DNA of 64,000 bases from Nocardia sp. SYP-A9097 (GCF_009649815.1 NZ_WJIC01000004.1:434001-498000); one strand, 5' to 3'. Positions 52,037 through 61,450 are shown, numbered from the stretch's first letter. Program-made: numbers and translations. The notes: generated from the letters alone by a model not told the origin.

Positions 52037-53145
52037 TGCGCATCACCGGCGCTGTGCTCGAGGAGACCGGCCGCGCGCGACCGTACGCGCGGTCGCGACC
52101 GATCACCGTCTGCGAGCTGGAACTGGGCGATCCCGGGCCAACCGAGGTACTGGTCGCCATCGAGGCCGCGGGCGTCTGCCACTCGGATCTCAGTGTGGTG
52201 GACGGTAATCGGCCCCGGCCGCTGCCCATGCTGCTGGGACACGAGGCGGCGGGCACGGTCGTCTCGACCGGTGAGCGGGTCGCGGACCTGGTCCCGGGAC
52301 AGCGGGTCGTCATGTCCTTCCTGCCTCGCTGCGAGGAGTGCGACGCCTGCGCGCGCGACGGGCAACTGCCCTGCTCGGCGGGATCGGCCACCAATAACGC
52401 CGGTGAGCTGCTGCATCATTCGGGACATCTGTCGCGCGGCGGTAGCCGGGTCCGGCACCACCTGGGCGTCTCCGGCTTCGCCTCGCACGCCATTGTGGAT
52501 CGGGCCTCGGTGGTACCCGTGGGCTCGGATGTGCCACCGGAGATCGCCGCGCTGTTCGGCTGCGCGGTGCTCACCGGCGGGGGAGCTGTGCTCAATGTGG
52601 CCCGGCCCGGACCGCTGGACACGGTCATGGTGGTCGGTCTCGGCGGCGTCGGTATGGCCACGCTGCTGACCGCCAAAGCCGTTGGCGTGGAACACGTTAT
52701 CGGCGTGGACCGGATGCCGGAGAAACTCGCGGCGGCGCGCGAGCTGGGTGCCACCGCGACCTATACGCCGGATGAGTTGCGCGACAACGGGGTTCGAGCA
52801 CGATATGTCATCGAATCCGCCGGCCACCCCTCGGCACTCGAAAGTGCCTATGCTGCAACGGAACCGGGTGGTATAACCATTACCGTCGGCCTGCCCGCAC
52901 CCGCCGCGACCATGACGCTGCCGCCGCTCAGCCTCACCGCCGAGGCGCGCACCCTCGGCAGCTACCTGGGCTCGGCCGTACCCGCCCGGGACATTCCGCG
53001 CTACGAGCGGATGTGGCGCGAGGGGCGTCTCCCGGTGGAGAAACTCATCTCGGCCCGCATCGAACTCGCCGACATCAATGAGGCCATGGACCTGCTCGCC
53101 GATGGCCGCGCCGTGCGACAGGTCATCATCTTCGACCGGAAGTAG
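52036..53145 (+). CDS. Zinc-dependent alcohol dehydrogenase
   Basis: Medium-chain dehydrogenase. The catalytic zinc ligands are in AAGVCHSDLS and LLGHEAAGTV; the structural zinc lobe is CEECDACARDGQLPC; the NAD site is VMVVGLGGVGMATLLTA. The length of 369 aa matches class III/NDMA-type ADHs. It is coupled to the acyl-CoA dehydrogenase (TGATG overlap), so it probably oxidises an alcohol feeding the same pathway. Confidence 0.9.
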   Translation: MRITGAVLEETGRARPYARSRPITVCELELGDPGPTEVLVAIEAAGVCHSDLSVVDGNRPRPLPMLLGHEAAGTVVSTGERVADLVPGQRVVMSFLPRCEECDACARDGQLPCSAGSATNNAGELLHHSGHLSRGGSRVRHHLGVSGFASHAIVDRASVVPVGSDVPPEIAALFGCAVLTGGGAVLNVARPGPLDTVMVVGLGGVGMATLLTAKAVGVEHVIGVDRMPEKLAAARELGATATYTPDELRDNGVRARYVIESAGHPSALESAYAATEPGGITITVGLPAPAATMTLPPLSLTAEARTLGSYLGSAVPARDIPRYERMWREGRLPVEKLISARIELADINEAMDLLADGRAVRQVIIFDRK

Positions 53146-53237
53146 TTCGCTGAAACATTGCTATTTCGCGGTATCTCCTGGCAATGAATTTCCCGATCAT
53201 CAATCTCGGTTCTGCCACACCATGTAATCGGAGTCCG

Positions 53238-53906
53238 CTATCCGCCGATCCCCGCGGGATCGGCGGCCTTGGCATCTGTATTGCGGGAAGTGTTGCCGGA
53301 CAACAGTGTTCGGAGTGCCCGGGTAACAGCATGGGAGGCCGCGCGCTGGGACAGTCCGCGCCGGTCCATCAGTTGGTGCCGGTACGCCCAGCCCACGGTT
53401 GTCTCGATCAGGTCCAGCAGTTCACGATCCTCGGCACCCGAGCGGTTCAGCTCGGTGGTGAAGATGCGTGCCAATCCGGCGCGAATCTTGCTGTCGGTCA
53501 ACCGCATTCGCGTATCGATCGCGGCGATGGACTGCGATTCGAGCAGGCCCAGCAGGCGCGGATTGCGCTGGTGGGCGAAGACCGTCTCGCTCTGCTTCAC
53601 CACCGCGGCGATCCGCTGCTCCAGCGGCAGGCCCGGATCGGTCGTCGCGACCAAGGACTCCACCAATTCGGACTGTGCGTCGACCGCGGCCACCCGCAGA
53701 TCCTCCCGTCCGGGAAAGTGCACGAAGATACTGCGTTCGGAGATACCCGCGCGCTCGGCGATGTCCTTGGCCGTCGGGACGAAGCTGCCCTCTTTGATGG
53801 CCGCCAGTAAGGCATCCACGATCGCCTTGCGGGTCTGCTCCGGATTGCGCCGACGACGGCGCTCTCCGTTCGGGCGCTCGGGGGGTGCCGCGGTGCCGTC
53901 ACTCAT
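53238..53906 (-). CDS. TetR-family repressor of the alkylsulfatase genes (predicted)
   Basis: A basic N-terminus (GERRRRRNPEQTRKAIVDAL) precedes a helix-turn-helix DIAERAGISERSIFVHFPGR. The C-terminal domain is about 150 aa. ATG start. It diverges from the sulfatase pair, with a perfect palindrome between them at 53969-53995. The simplest reading is repression of the sulfatases, and perhaps itself, relieved by an alkyl sulfate or its alcohol. Confidence 0.88.
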   Translation of the reverse strand: MSDGTAAPPERPNGERRRRRNPEQTRKAIVDALLAAIKEGSFVPTAKDIAERAGISERSIFVHFPGREDLRVAAVDAQSELVESLVATTDPGLPLEQRIAAVVKQSETVFAHQRNPRLLGLLESQSIAAIDTRMRLTDSKIRAGLARIFTTELNRSGAEDRELLDLIETTVGWAYRHQLMDRRGLSQRAASHAVTRALRTLLSGNTSRNTDAKAADPAGIGG

Positions 53907-53968
53907 CTCTGCATCCGATCACAGCGTCTCCCGGCGGTTGTTGTGGGGTCGGTGAGAATTCCGCCCCT

Positions 53969-53995
53969 CACTATTGCAGTATAACTGCAATAGTG
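53969..53995. promoter_or_regulatory. Perfect TetR operator, 12-base arms
   Basis: CACTATTGCAGT (53969-53980), spacer ATA, ACTGCAATAGTG (53984-53995). It is AT-rich against a GC-rich background and lies in the 241-base gap between divergent TetR and alkylsulfatase genes, 63 bases before the TetR start. Confidence 0.88.
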
Positions 53996-54147
53996 GTTAG
54001 AGTGAAGCCAAACGGCAAATGTTCGAGCAACTGAAGAAAGCGTTCTCAGGGCCGTGAACGAATCGTTATGAAGAAATTGGCGAACGTGTAGCTAATAGCT
54101 TCTTGGCTGGCTTGCAGTGCGCTCGATCGGAAAAAGTAGGAGATGAC

Positions 54148-56211
54148 GTGGTCGATGGCAACCCGAAAAACGGCGCGGACAATCAGGAGAACGGTGGACC
54201 ACGGGTTTCCCGGCGCGGCATGCTCGGCGTCGGTGCGGCGGCATTGGCCGCGGTCGGCGTCGGCGGTGCGCTGAGCGCCTGCGGCACCTCCGATGACGTC
54301 AACGTCCCCACCAGTCAGACCGATCCGAGCGATGCCATCACCAAGGCGAACAAAAAGGTCACCGAGACCATGCCGTTCTCCGACACCACCGACTTCGCCG
54401 ATGCCGACCGCGGTTTCATCGAGGCTTTGAAGCCGGGTGTCATCAAGGACGACAAGGGAAAGGTGGTGTGGGACACCGATTCCTACGGTTTCCTACAGGG
54501 CACCTGCCCGTCCTCGGCCAACCCCAGCCTGTGGCGGCAGTCGCAGCTCACCGTCAAACAGGGCCTGTACGAGATCGCGCCCGGCTTCTATCAGATCCGC
54601 GGCCTCGACCTGTCGAATATGACGCTCATCGAGGGCGATACCGGCGTCATCGTCATCGATCCGCTCATCTCCAATGAGACCGCCGCCGCCGGCCTGGCGC
54701 TGTACCGCGCGCATCGCGGCAACAAGCCCGTCACCGGCCTGATCTACTCGCACGCGCACGTCGACCACTTCGGTGGTTCGCTGGGTGTCACCACCCGCGA
54801 GGACGTCGCCGCCGGCAAGTGCCCGGTGGTCGCACCGTCCGGTTTCCTCGAGCACGCGGTCGCGGAGAACATCTACGCGGGCACCGCCATGGCGCGGCGC
54901 GCCTCCTATATGTACGGCGCCGCACTGCCGCGCGGTGAGAAGGGGCAGATCGGCGCGGGCCTGGGCCAGACCAATTCGCTCGGCACCGTCAGCCTCATCG
55001 ACCCGACCATCAATGTGATGAAGACGGGTGAGGAGCATGTGATCGACGGCGTTCGCATGGTCTTCCAGATGACCCCGGGCACCGAGGCCCCGTCGGAGAT
55101 GAACTTCTACTTCCCCGACCGCCGCATTCTGTGCATGGCCGAGAACGCCACGCACACCCTGCACAACATCCTCACCCTGCGCGGTGCGCTGGTGCGCGAC
55201 CCGCATGTGTGGTCCAAGTACCTCACCGAGTCCATCAATATCTATGCGCGCCAGTCGGATATCGTCTTCTCCTCGCACCACTGGCCGATCTGGGGCACCG
55301 ACAAGATCGTGGAATACCTTTCCACGCAACGGGATCTGTACGGCTACCTGAACGACCAGACCCTGCGCATGCTGAACCAGGGCTTCGTCGGCAGTGAGAT
55401 CGCCGAGCAGATGCAGGTGCCCCCGGCCATCGAAAAGGCCTGGTACACACACGGTTACTACGGTTCGGTGAGCCACAATGTGAAGGCCATCTACCAGCGC
55501 TACATGGGCTGGTTCGACGGTAATCCGGCACACCTGTGGGAGCATCCGCCGGTCGAGAGCGCCAAGCGGCACGTCGATGCCATGGGTGGCGCGAACTCGG
55601 TGCTCAAGACGGCCAAGAAGGCGTACGACGACGCCGACTACCGCTGGGCCGTGCAGCTCACCAACTACGTGATCTTCGCCGACCCGAACAACAAGAAGGC
55701 GAAAGACCTGGAGGCCAGCGCTTTCGAGCAGCTCGGCTACGGCGCGGAGAACGCCACCTGGCGCAACTTCTACCTCTCGGGCGCGTACGAACTGCGCAAT
55801 GGCTCCTTCGGTACACCCAGCGCCGCCAACTCCAAGGGGCTGCTGGCCGCGCTCACCGTGGACCAGGCCTTCGACGCCATCTCGCTGTACGTCAACGGCC
55901 CCAAGGCGTGGGACACCCACGTGGTCACCGACTGGAAGTTCAGCGATCAGCAGGACAAGGTGCACCGCGCCGAACTGCGCAATGGCGTTCTCGTGCACTA
56001 CGACCGCTGGCCGAACGACGGCCTCCCGGCTCCCGACGCGACCATCACCCTCACTCGCGGCGGGTTCATCCAGAACATGATGGGCGGCGGCGATATGAAG
56101 GACGCCATCGCCAAGGGCGACATCAAGATCGACGGCAACCCGGCCGTCCTCGTCCAGATCAAGGGTGTGATCGACAAGCCCGACCCGGGATTCAACATCG
56201 TCACCCCGTAA
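54148..56211 (+). CDS. Alkylsulfatase (SdsA1-like MBL fold), Tat-exported lipoprotein
   Basis: This would hydrolyse alkyl sulfates such as SDS to alcohol and sulfate with two zinc ions. The metal motif SHAHVDHFGG is at residues 201-210, EMNFYFPDRRILCMAENATH and SSHHWPIWG continue the metallo-beta-lactamase core, and a C-terminal SCP-2-like domain ends the chain. SRRGMLG plus a lipobox LSAC (Arg pair 22-23, Cys45) indicates Tat export and lipidation. GTG 54148 follows AGGAG. Neighbour 56286 is a close paralogue without a signal, so substrate can be handled outside and inside. Confidence 0.92.
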   Translation: MVDGNPKNGADNQENGGPRVSRRGMLGVGAAALAAVGVGGALSACGTSDDVNVPTSQTDPSDAITKANKKVTETMPFSDTTDFADADRGFIEALKPGVIKDDKGKVVWDTDSYGFLQGTCPSSANPSLWRQSQLTVKQGLYEIAPGFYQIRGLDLSNMTLIEGDTGVIVIDPLISNETAAAGLALYRAHRGNKPVTGLIYSHAHVDHFGGSLGVTTREDVAAGKCPVVAPSGFLEHAVAENIYAGTAMARRASYMYGAALPRGEKGQIGAGLGQTNSLGTVSLIDPTINVMKTGEEHVIDGVRMVFQMTPGTEAPSEMNFYFPDRRILCMAENATHTLHNILTLRGALVRDPHVWSKYLTESINIYARQSDIVFSSHHWPIWGTDKIVEYLSTQRDLYGYLNDQTLRMLNQGFVGSEIAEQMQVPPAIEKAWYTHGYYGSVSHNVKAIYQRYMGWFDGNPAHLWEHPPVESAKRHVDAMGGANSVLKTAKKAYDDADYRWAVQLTNYVIFADPNNKKAKDLEASAFEQLGYGAENATWRNFYLSGAYELRNGSFGTPSAANSKGLLAALTVDQAFDAISLYVNGPKAWDTHVVTDWKFSDQQDKVHRAELRNGVLVHYDRWPNDGLPAPDATITLTRGGFIQNMMGGGDMKDAIAKGDIKIDGNPAVLVQIKGVIDKPDPGFNIVTP

Positions 56212-56285
56212 TACCCGCCAGACCCTTTGCGTAACAAGCAAGTTCCACCCCGCGCCGGTTTACCGGCTGGATCAGGAGGCAGGCA

Positions 56286-58187
56286 GTGAGCGCACAGACA
56301 GAACCCAGCGAAATCATCGTCAAGCAGAACCAGAGGGTGCTGACGGAGATGCCGTTCGGCGACACCACCGATCAAGAGGACTGCGATCGCGGCTTCATCG
56401 CCGCGCTCGAGCCCGGAGTGGTGAAGACCGCCGACGGGAAGGTGGCCTTCGACGCCGACTCGTGGGGATTCCTGCAAGGCTCCTGCCCCTCCTCGGTGCA
56501 CCCGAGTCTGTGGCGGCAGTCGGGGTTGAATGTGCGCCAGGGTCTGTACGAGGTCACCGCGGGCATCTATCAGATTCGCGGCCTTGATCTTTCGCAGATG
56601 ACGATCGTCGAGGGCAAGACCGGTGTGATCGTGATCGATCCGCTGGTCTCGGCCGAGACGGCGGCCGCGGGCCTGAAGCTGTACCGCGACCACCGCGGTG
56701 ACAAGCCCGTCACCGGATTGATCTACACGCACTCGCATGTCGATCACTTCGGTGGCGCGCTCGGCGTCACCACCAATGAGGACGTCGACGCGGGGAAGCT
56801 GCCGGTCATCGCCCCGGCCGGATTCCTGGAGCACGCGGTCGCGGAGAACGTGTACGCGGGCACCGCCATGTCGCGTCGCGCCGCCTACATGTACGGTGCG
56901 GTGCTGCCGCGCGGCCCCAAGGGCACCGTGGGATCCGGTCTGGGACAGACCAATTCGCTCGGCACCATCACGCTGATCGCGCCGACCCTGGACATCACCC
57001 ACACCGGTCAGGAAGAGACCGTCGACGGGGTGCGGATCATCTTCCAGATCACCCCCGGCACCGAGGCGCCCTCGGAGATGAACTTCTACTTCCCCGACCA
57101 TCGCGCACTCTGCATGGCGGAGAACACGACTCACACACTGCACAACCTGCTCACCCTGCGCGGTGCGCTGGTGCGCGACCCGCATGTGTGGTCGCAGTAC
57201 ATCACCGAATCGATCAACCTGTTCGCCCGCGAATCCGATGTGGTGTTCGCCTCGCACCACTGGCCGACCTGGGGCACCGAGCGGGCGGTGGAATTCATGT
57301 CGCTGCAGCGCGATCTCTACGCCTACCTGCACGATCAGACGCTGCGGCGGATCAACCAGGGTTATGTCGGCAGCGAGATCGCCGAATCGATCGAAATGCC
57401 GCCGAACATCGCCGCCGCCTGGCACACGCACGGGTACTACGGTTCGGTCAGCCACAATGTGAAGGCCATCTATCAGCGCTACATGGGCTGGTTCGACGGT
57501 AATCCGGCGCACCTGTGGGAGCACCCGCCGGTCGAGAACGCCACCCGCCATGTGGAATTCATGGGCGGCGCGGCCGAGATCCTGAAGAAGGCCCAGGTCG
57601 CCTACGACGCCGGTGACTACCGCTGGGTTGCCCAGGTCGTCAACTACGTCGTCTTCGCCGATCCGACCAATGAGGCCGCGAAGGCGTTGCAGGCCAGCAC
57701 CTTCGAGCAGCTGGGCTACGGTGCGGAGAACGCGCCGTGGCGCAACTTCTTCCTGATGGGCGCGTATGAGCTGCGCAATGGCAATGTCGGCACCCCGACC
57801 TCGGCCACCTCGCCCACCATGCTGGCGGCGCTCACCGTGGAACAGGTCTTCGACGCCATCTCACTGCGCCTGGACGGGCCCAAGGCCTGGCACGAAACCG
57901 CCATCAGCGATTGGCATTTCACCGATGAGAAGCGCGTCCGGCGTCTGGAACTGCGCAATGGCGTACTGGTGCATTATGAACGGCCCGACAGCAAGAACAT
58001 CCCGGATGCCGATGTCACCTTCCATCTCACCCGGGCGACCCTGATCGGTGTGCTGCTCGCCGGCCAGGATCTGCAGGCCGCTATGAAGTCCGGTGCGATC
58101 ACCTTCGAGGGTGATGTGCAGAGCTTCGCCAAGCTGGTCGCGCTCTTCGACGAGCCGGACCCGGCCTTCAATATCGTGACGCCGTAA
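56286..58187 (+). CDS. Alkylsulfatase paralogue, cytoplasmic
   Basis: Very similar to the 54148 protein over its whole length but lacking the signal and Tat motif. THSHVDH is at residues 148-154, with SEMNFYFPDHRALCMAENTT and ASHHWPTWG. The length of 633 aa is typical of mature alkylsulfatases. GTG 56286 follows AGGAGG, 75 bases after the first gene. The C-terminal SCP2-like domain is present. Likely cleaves alkyl sulfates that have entered the cell. Confidence 0.92.
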   Translation: MSAQTEPSEIIVKQNQRVLTEMPFGDTTDQEDCDRGFIAALEPGVVKTADGKVAFDADSWGFLQGSCPSSVHPSLWRQSGLNVRQGLYEVTAGIYQIRGLDLSQMTIVEGKTGVIVIDPLVSAETAAAGLKLYRDHRGDKPVTGLIYTHSHVDHFGGALGVTTNEDVDAGKLPVIAPAGFLEHAVAENVYAGTAMSRRAAYMYGAVLPRGPKGTVGSGLGQTNSLGTITLIAPTLDITHTGQEETVDGVRIIFQITPGTEAPSEMNFYFPDHRALCMAENTTHTLHNLLTLRGALVRDPHVWSQYITESINLFARESDVVFASHHWPTWGTERAVEFMSLQRDLYAYLHDQTLRRINQGYVGSEIAESIEMPPNIAAAWHTHGYYGSVSHNVKAIYQRYMGWFDGNPAHLWEHPPVENATRHVEFMGGAAEILKKAQVAYDAGDYRWVAQVVNYVVFADPTNEAAKALQASTFEQLGYGAENAPWRNFFLMGAYELRNGNVGTPTSATSPTMLAALTVEQVFDAISLRLDGPKAWHETAISDWHFTDEKRVRRLELRNGVLVHYERPDSKNIPDADVTFHLTRATLIGVLLAGQDLQAAMKSGAITFEGDVQSFAKLVALFDEPDPAFNIVTP

Positions 58188-58252
58188 TCGGTGTCCACAT
58201 AACGTAATTCGGAGCGCTTGGTCACCCCTCGTTGGCGCTCCGGATACGAGAT

Positions 58253-58329
58253 GCGGGGCCCTGCCGTCGACCGTCCGACAGGGCCCCGCTCGCTGTCCGA
58301 CGTCCGGCAGGGCCCCGCTCGCTGTCCGA
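58253..58329. terminator. Terminator-like hairpin with a duplicated 22-bp 3' arm
   Basis: GCGGGGCCCTG (58253-58263) is complementary to CAGGGCCCCGC at 58279-58289 and again at 58308-58318. The two 3' arms are part of a 22-base direct repeat (58279-58300 and 58308-58329). It separates the convergent sulfatase and 58364 genes. There is no T-run. Confidence 0.65.
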
Positions 58330-58363
58330 AACAGCTTGGCCGGCAAGGCAAATCAGGGACCGT

Positions 58364-58747
58364 CTAGTTGACCGAATGCCGACCCGACATCGCACCGGCC
58401 GCCGGTCCGGTCCCCACCGGCCGAGTCCCCGGCGCGGCCACACCCTGCGGTGGACTTTGTCGTACCGCCGCACTGAAGAGCAGGTACTCCCCGGGCGGTA
58501 CACACACCTCCCGATAGGGCTGGCGTGGGCCGACCCGCCGCTGCGGTCCCGGAATCACCACCCCGTGCCTGATGGCGGCCCCCTTGGGCTCGGTGGCGGA
58601 TTCCTGCGCGCGGACCCAGGTCCGCATGGCATGCGATGCGAGGCTGGGCAGATACTCCACCGCCCGCTCCCACTCCAGACCCTCCACCTGTGTCGGGTCA
58701 CTGACCGCGGTGACGACGACGGCGTAGCCCGTACTGATGTCGCTCAT
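58364..58747 (-). CDS. Hypothetical protein, 127 aa
   Basis: No family is recognised. The N-terminal half looks globular (YAVVVTAVSDPTQVEGLEWE, YLPSLASHAMRTWVRAQ), while the last 35 residues are Pro/Gly-rich and may be disordered. ATG start. It faces the DUF5996 gene divergently and has no operon partner. Confidence 0.65.
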   Translation of the reverse strand: MSDISTGYAVVVTAVSDPTQVEGLEWERAVEYLPSLASHAMRTWVRAQESATEPKGAAIRHGVVIPGPQRRVGPRQPYREVCVPPGEYLLFSAAVRQSPPQGVAAPGTRPVGTGPAAGAMSGRHSVN

Positions 58748-58934
58748 GCGGATTCACCCCTGTTCATGGTTGCGGCACTATCTCTGGTGTTGCGCGGGGA
58801 ATGTTCAGGATACTTTGAAAGATCTTGCACTACTGCGTGTTTCGCTGTACTCGCAGGTGGGTTGCGGGTGTGTAGGATTGGCGGCGCAGCGCCGATCTGA
58901 AACGCGACCGTCTTGAACGAAAGTGGGCAGGGGC

Positions 58935-59933
58935 ATGGGCGATTCCTCGGTTACCGGCACCGTTTCGGCCGATTTCGGCGAGGTGCTTCCGGCCCTGCCA
59001 CTGGATGCCTGGCGGCCCACCAAGGAAACCCTGCACCGCTACATCCAGATCGTCGGCAAGGTCGCCCTCGCCAAGGGCATCCGCCGAAACCACTGGTGGC
59101 ATATGACGTATCGGCTCACCGCGCGCGGCTGGACCACCGTACCGCTCGGCACCGCCACCGACGGCCCCGTCTTCACCTGCGCCTTCGACTTCTTCGACCA
59201 CGTCCTGCGCATCTCCACCGATCGCGGCATCCAGGAGGAGATCCCGCTCGGCAATCAATCGGTGGCCGGCTTCTACGCCGAGACCATGCGCGGCCTGCGT
59301 GACCTGGGCGTCGAGGTGACGCTGCCGTTCCCCACCCCGTACGACCTGCCCGACAGCGGGCGGCCCTTCGCCCACGACGAGGAGCACCACCACTACGACC
59401 CGGCCGACGGCCTGCGCGCCTTCCACGTCACCAGTCAGGTGGGCCGCGTGCTCGAGGAGTTCAGCGCCAGCTACTCCGGCAAGATCAGCCCGGTTCAGCT
59501 CTTCTGGCACACCTTCGATCTGGCCGTGCAGCGCTTCTCCGACCGCAAGGTCGATATGGACACCAGCGTCAATGCCGTGACCCGCGAATCGTATTCGCGC
59601 GAGGAGATCAGCGCCGGCTTCTGGTTCGGCGACGACAAGGTGCCCGAACCCACCTTCTACTCCTACACCGCCCCGGAACCCGAAGGGCTGACCGAACTTC
59701 CACTGCTGCCGCCCGAAGCCCGCTGGGTGCCTTCGGGTTCCGCGCACGCCGCCTACTACTCCTACGACGCCGCCCGGCACAGCGGCGACCCGGTCGGCGC
59801 GGCACTGGATTTCCTGCACTCCGCCTACGCCGCGGGCTCGCGTCTCGCTGGGTGGGACGCACCCGCCCTGGCCTGCCCCGGAGGCATCACGGACCCCGTC
59901 CTGGGGACCGCCTGGAAAGGCTGGCCGGAATAA
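58935..59933 (+). CDS. DUF5996 family protein
   Basis: The sequence matches this family: LPLDAWRPTKETLHRYIQIV and RNHWWHMTYRLTARGWTTVP near the N-terminus, SPVQLFWHTFDLAVQRFSDR in the middle, and a late SAHAAYYSYDAARHSGDPVG. Length about 332 aa is normal. The function of the family is not established. ATG 58935 has GGCAGGGG upstream; ATG 58923 is an alternative. Soluble, monocistronic. Confidence 0.85.
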   Translation: MGDSSVTGTVSADFGEVLPALPLDAWRPTKETLHRYIQIVGKVALAKGIRRNHWWHMTYRLTARGWTTVPLGTATDGPVFTCAFDFFDHVLRISTDRGIQEEIPLGNQSVAGFYAETMRGLRDLGVEVTLPFPTPYDLPDSGRPFAHDEEHHHYDPADGLRAFHVTSQVGRVLEEFSASYSGKISPVQLFWHTFDLAVQRFSDRKVDMDTSVNAVTRESYSREEISAGFWFGDDKVPEPTFYSYTAPEPEGLTELPLLPPEARWVPSGSAHAAYYSYDAARHSGDPVGAALDFLHSAYAAGSRLAGWDAPALACPGGITDPVLGTAWKGWPE

Positions 59934-59994
59934 CCGAGTGCCTCCTGTCGTATGTCCCGCATAGTGTGTTTGTAGGGACAGAGGGAGGATCACC

Positions 59995-60051
59995 ATGGGA
60001 ATACGCTTGGTGAGCGAGTCGCATCTGCAGCAGAAGGAGCAGCATGCGTGA
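59995..60051 (+). CDS. 18-codon upstream ORF overlapping the membrane-protein start
   Basis: ATG 59995 has a strong GGGAGGA site (59983-59989) five bases upstream and encodes MGIRLVSESHLQQKEQHA, stopping at 60051. It overlaps the ATG at 60044 by eight bases. Its own AAGGAG (60034-60039) is the ribosome site of the next gene, so ribosomes on the leader may drive or block that start. Confidence 0.5.
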   Translation: MGIRLVSESHLQQKEQHA

Positions 60052-61426
60052 CGAGAATATGGCGGTGCGGACCACCGGACTGACGGCGTATCGCGAGACC
60101 GTTTTCACGGCCGGACCGGGCACCCGGGTGCCGCTCATGGGAGCGTTGGTACTCGGCAGTCTGGTGCTGGTCTGGGCGGCCGAACGATCATCGCGCGAGG
60201 GCAGCACGGACCACGGCTGGTTCATCGCGGTCTCCATCGCCGGGCTCTTCGTGGCTCGCGGCCTGCACCTGCGCCGCCCCATCACGCTTCCGCATCTGAC
60301 CAGCGCCACCATCGTGCTGGTGGTGGCGAACTTCAGCTACCGCGCCGATCACACCACCGTGGGATTCCTGTTCCTCTCGGTCAGCGGACTGGTGTTGACG
60401 GCCCCGCTGGGCAGCAAACCGCAGCCCGAACAGCTGGCCCGGGTGGCCGAGTTGGTGCGCCGCACGCAATTGGATCCGGTCGCGCCATTCGCGCTGCACT
60501 CGTCCAAGAGCTACTTCTTCAATGCCGATTCCTCGGCCGCCATCGCCTACCGGGCCCGGCTGGGTGTCGCCGTGGTCGCGGGCGATCCCATCGGCGAGAA
60601 GCAGCGCTTCGGCGAATTGGTCTCGGAATTCTCCGAATTCACCAGTGCGCACGGCTGGCGCATCGCGGTACTGGGCGCGAGTCCGGAGCTCACCCAGCTG
60701 TGGCAGTTGCGCGCCTTCGAGCATCGCGGCCTGCATCCGGTGCCGATCGGGCGCGATGTGGTGGTCGAGGTGAACGACTTCGACCTGGTCGGCCGGCGCT
60801 TCCGGAATCTGCGGCAGGCGGTCAGCCGCACTCGCAATTTCGGTGTCACCACCGAGGTGCTACCCGAGGTCGCGCTCACCGAACCGCAGCGCGAGGACCT
60901 ACTCGGCATTGTCGACGAATGGGGACAAGGGCGGCAGACCCGCGGTTTCTCCATGATCCTGGACCACCTCCTGGACGGCCGGCACCCGGGCATGCTGGTG
61001 GTGCTGGCCCGCGACGAGAACGGCCAGGTCGCCGGATTCCAGCGCTACGGCGTCTCCGGCAACGGCCGCGAGCTCAGCCTGGATGTGCCATGGCGGCGGC
61101 ACGACGCACCCAACGGTCTCGACGAACGCATGATCGTCGACCTCGTCGAGTACGCGCGGGCACACAGCGTCACCCGAATCTCGTTGGCCTTCGCGGCTTT
61201 TCCGGAACTCTTCGGCGATCACCAGCGCAGCCGGCTCGGTCAGCTGGCGTATGTGGCGGTGCGAGCGGGTGATCCGCTGATCCGCCTGGAATCGCTCTAC
61301 CGATTCCTGCGCAAGTTCAACTCGTTCTCCGATAAGCGCTTCGTACTGATCCGCTGGCGCGAGGTGCTCATCGCGGCGGTGGCGCTGCTCAGTCTGGAGT
61401 TCGTACCGCACCGCCGCGAGTACTGA
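60044..61426 (+). CDS. DUF2156 / phosphatidylglycerol lysyltransferase C-terminal-domain membrane protein
   Basis: Several membrane helices occur in the first 120 residues (PLMGALVLGSLVLVWAAERS, AVSIAGLFVARGLHL, TSATIVLVVANFSYR, GFLFLSVSGLVL). A DUF2156-type GNAT-like domain follows (FALHSSKSYFFNADSSAAIA, GVAVVAGDPIGEKQRFGELV, DEWGQGRQTRGFSMILDHLL, RISLAFAAFPELF). Proteins of this kind in actinobacteria (LysX/MprF-like) modify phosphatidylglycerol with amino acids; this one lacks a tRNA-synthetase domain. ATG 60044 follows AAGGAG. Preceded by a small upstream ORF. Confidence 0.85.
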   Translation: MRDENMAVRTTGLTAYRETVFTAGPGTRVPLMGALVLGSLVLVWAAERSSREGSTDHGWFIAVSIAGLFVARGLHLRRPITLPHLTSATIVLVVANFSYRADHTTVGFLFLSVSGLVLTAPLGSKPQPEQLARVAELVRRTQLDPVAPFALHSSKSYFFNADSSAAIAYRARLGVAVVAGDPIGEKQRFGELVSEFSEFTSAHGWRIAVLGASPELTQLWQLRAFEHRGLHPVPIGRDVVVEVNDFDLVGRRFRNLRQAVSRTRNFGVTTEVLPEVALTEPQREDLLGIVDEWGQGRQTRGFSMILDHLLDGRHPGMLVVLARDENGQVAGFQRYGVSGNGRELSLDVPWRRHDAPNGLDERMIVDLVEYARAHSVTRISLAFAAFPELFGDHQRSRLGQLAYVAVRAGDPLIRLESLYRFLRKFNSFSDKRFVLIRWREVLIAAVALLSLEFVPHRREY

Positions 61427-61450
61427 GTTCGGCCGGGTTTGCGGGACTCC

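Noticed and set aside
54493..56241. A 582-codon open frame antisense to the first alkylsulfatase, with a sister frame antisense to the second
   Set aside because: Both are Val/Asp/His-rich shadows of the same conserved sense sequence; no start site or family signal.
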